A stretch of 31,132 bases of DNA from contig LRSR01012667.1 of NCBI GenBank assembly GCA_001579985.1, positions 1 to 31,132 on the forward strand, given 5' to 3'. The notes under the pieces were generated by a model. It did not search any database and was not told the DNA's origin. It was given only the letters and a program-made list of their open reading frames with translations. Numbering within the stretch: the stretch's first letter is position 1; each line of letters opens with the position of its first letter. Below, in pieces: positions 29,651 to 31,132 of the stretch. A program made the translations under genes and the position numbers. This DNA is from Hypsibius dujardini. Lineage: Eukaryota; Tardigrada; Eutardigrada; Parachela; Hypsibiidae.

Positions 29651-31132
29651 GTATATATTACCAATTACCTGTAAATGATTAATTTCTGACGTTTTTTTTC
29701 CAGAAATTAAACAACGCCTGGAACTTTAAAAAGAGTTTCCTAAATTGCTCATTTTACTTTAATGCAGGGATTATTTTAGTGTGTGACATTGCGCAAAACG
29801 TGTGAGATTAAATGGCCTTAATGTAACACTTTTTTTTTGAATTCCTATTGCAGTTCCCAGGATCTTCAACTAAAAGTGTTCAGTTTCTTAACATTCCTAG
29901 TTTTCGTATGCTAGATTCAGTGGTGAAAACGGGGGCAAGCGCGCGAAGTGCGAACTTTAAAAATTTCTAACCGGGTTTGTGTCACATTCAAAATCCCCTT
30001 AAAATAATCCTTGGTGTAATGTTTACATTTTATTTATTTATTTAATGCTAGTAATAGTATTATGTTAATTACCAAACCTACTGTGAACTGTAGAGCTCAA
30101 CAACATTAAAAAACATCTGCTGTTTTCGACACCGCGTTCTATCCGAATTTAATTAAATTTCAATTAGCGCGGTAGAATAATAATTAATAATAAGTAACAA
30201 CAAGTTCGTTCAAATGCTGTGTTGCGCTCCACAATTACGCGAACGAATCCTCGATCATCCGTTCAATCCATCAATCAATCAATCAATCTATCAATGTAGA
30301 GATAAGTCGATCCAAAGTCTTTCATTTAACCCATTTATCAATCAATCAATGGAACGATAGATCGATCCAGAGCCCTTCGTTAGACCCATCAATCAATCAA
30401 TCAATGGATTGATAGATCGATCGATCCAGAGTCTAGTCACGTCTGAGGTCTGCCCGGTTCCTGACCACACAGCAGTACTGGTGCCCATACCCCAAAGTCA
30501 GCACCCAACAGACCGGTACCGAGAGGGTTCATTACCACGATGGACACCCACATAGTGCTTTACTGTAGCTTTTGAACGGCAAAAAACGCACACTTGCCAT
30601 GCCATCACTGCGCCGGAAACTTTTGACCTTTCCACTGAGTGCCAAGTCAGTCAAGCATAATCTCCAGTCTGTTTCCGGAAAATCTGCTTGACCCGCATTC
30701 TCAACGTCTGTATGGACACCACCACGCTTCGGACCACTGCTTACTTATAAACAAGCCCCGACATGCCCTGTGCCACTACGGACCGTCGCGACTAGAGGGA
30801 ATTGGACACAAATCTAAGAGACCTTTGTTCAACGTCACAACGCTGACAACTGAACGTTGACCGATCTGCCTGCGACTATCCAGTTACAGACTACGAAACT
30901 CGAACAGACAAGTAAATAAGGAATCTGATTTCAATTCAGCTGTAACAAAGCACAGATCTGCCGGAAAGACCTACGGGCTAATCGGGGTTGTTTACGGTAA
31001 TTCCACATTCAACCTGACAGGCCCAAGAATTCATTTGCCGAAGATGAGGTGCGCGATTTCAGACGAACCTCTACAAGCTACTAGTACTAGTAGTCGGGCG
31101 ACTGTCTATCTACCTGTCTGCCTGTCTGTCTG
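29651..31132. other. Gene-poor right end with short tandem repeats
   Basis: 29651-30240 is AT-rich with no feature seen. 30266-30440 holds three copies of a roughly 57-62-bp unit, each an ATCA run followed by GATAGATCGATCCAGAG or a variant. 30440-30900 is less AT-rich and has a 73-codon frame at 30639-30860 that I do not recognise. It could be degenerate transposon sequence, but I cannot show that. The last 28 bases begin another CTGT array. Confidence 0.5.
30266..30440. repeat. Tandem repeat of about 60 bp with ATCA core, three copies
   Basis: Copies start near 30266, 30330 and 30387. Each has CCAT(C/T)(A/T)ATCAATCAATCAAT, then a GATAGATCGATCCAGAG-like segment, then CTTTCATTTAA, CTTCGTTAGA or TCTAGTCA. 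Confidence 0.8.

Noticed and set aside
30430-30900. Possible retrotransposon remnant including a 73-codon frame
   Set aside because: No reverse transcriptase, endonuclease or Gag motif could be found; composition alone is not enough.

Overview
The window is nuclear DNA from an animal. The genes are split by introns with GT..AG borders, and their products are typical metazoan proteins: DDX10/Dbp4 helicase, KYAT3-like aminotransferase, PPT2-like thioesterase, PBC-class TALE homeodomain protein and Salvador. Two short secreted precursors end in amidation signals. Gene content and compact introns suggest an invertebrate, probably a protostome, but the sequence alone does not fix the phylum.

Layout, left to right. 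1-810: dispersed inverted-repeat sequence. 957-5195 (-): DDX10-like helicase, five exons. 5196-5630: divergent promoter interval. 5631-9657 (+): kynurenine aminotransferase, nine coding exons, the first encoding a likely mitochondrial presequence. 10279-12457 (-): PPT2-like lysosomal thioesterase, five exons, tail to tail with the aminotransferase. 12883-14237: two hAT-like MITEs, each with perfect 8-bp target-site duplications, filled with TTTGA-type simple sequence. 15207-15726 and 20667-21442 (+): two apparently paralogous neuropeptide precursors ending in QWYLG, separated by about 5 kb of foldback elements and tandem repeats. 22068-22637 (+): single-exon gene of unknown function. 23767-26533 (+): extradenticle/PBX gene, five exons. 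27224-29099 (-): Salvador, three exons, tail to tail with PBX. 29227-29650: 75-bp tandem repeat. From there to 31132: short tandem repeats and no recognisable gene.

The genes do not form one pathway. DDX10 acts in ribosome biogenesis, KYAT in tryptophan/kynurenine metabolism, PPT2 in lysosomal lipid turnover, PBX as a Hox cofactor and Salvador as the Hippo pathway scaffold. The two peptide precursors are the only pair that look functionally and evolutionarily linked. Their shared C-terminus, shared KK cleavage site, shared phase-1 intron and same-strand proximity make them the best candidate for something undescribed.

Much of the non-coding sequence consists of foldback or MITE-like elements (at least seven loci) and CTGT/CAGA, ATCA, TAA, TTTGA and GTGTCT microsatellites. 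Several microsatellite-like tracts lie inside, or form the arms of, these elements. That suggests they were dispersed by the elements rather than arising independently.
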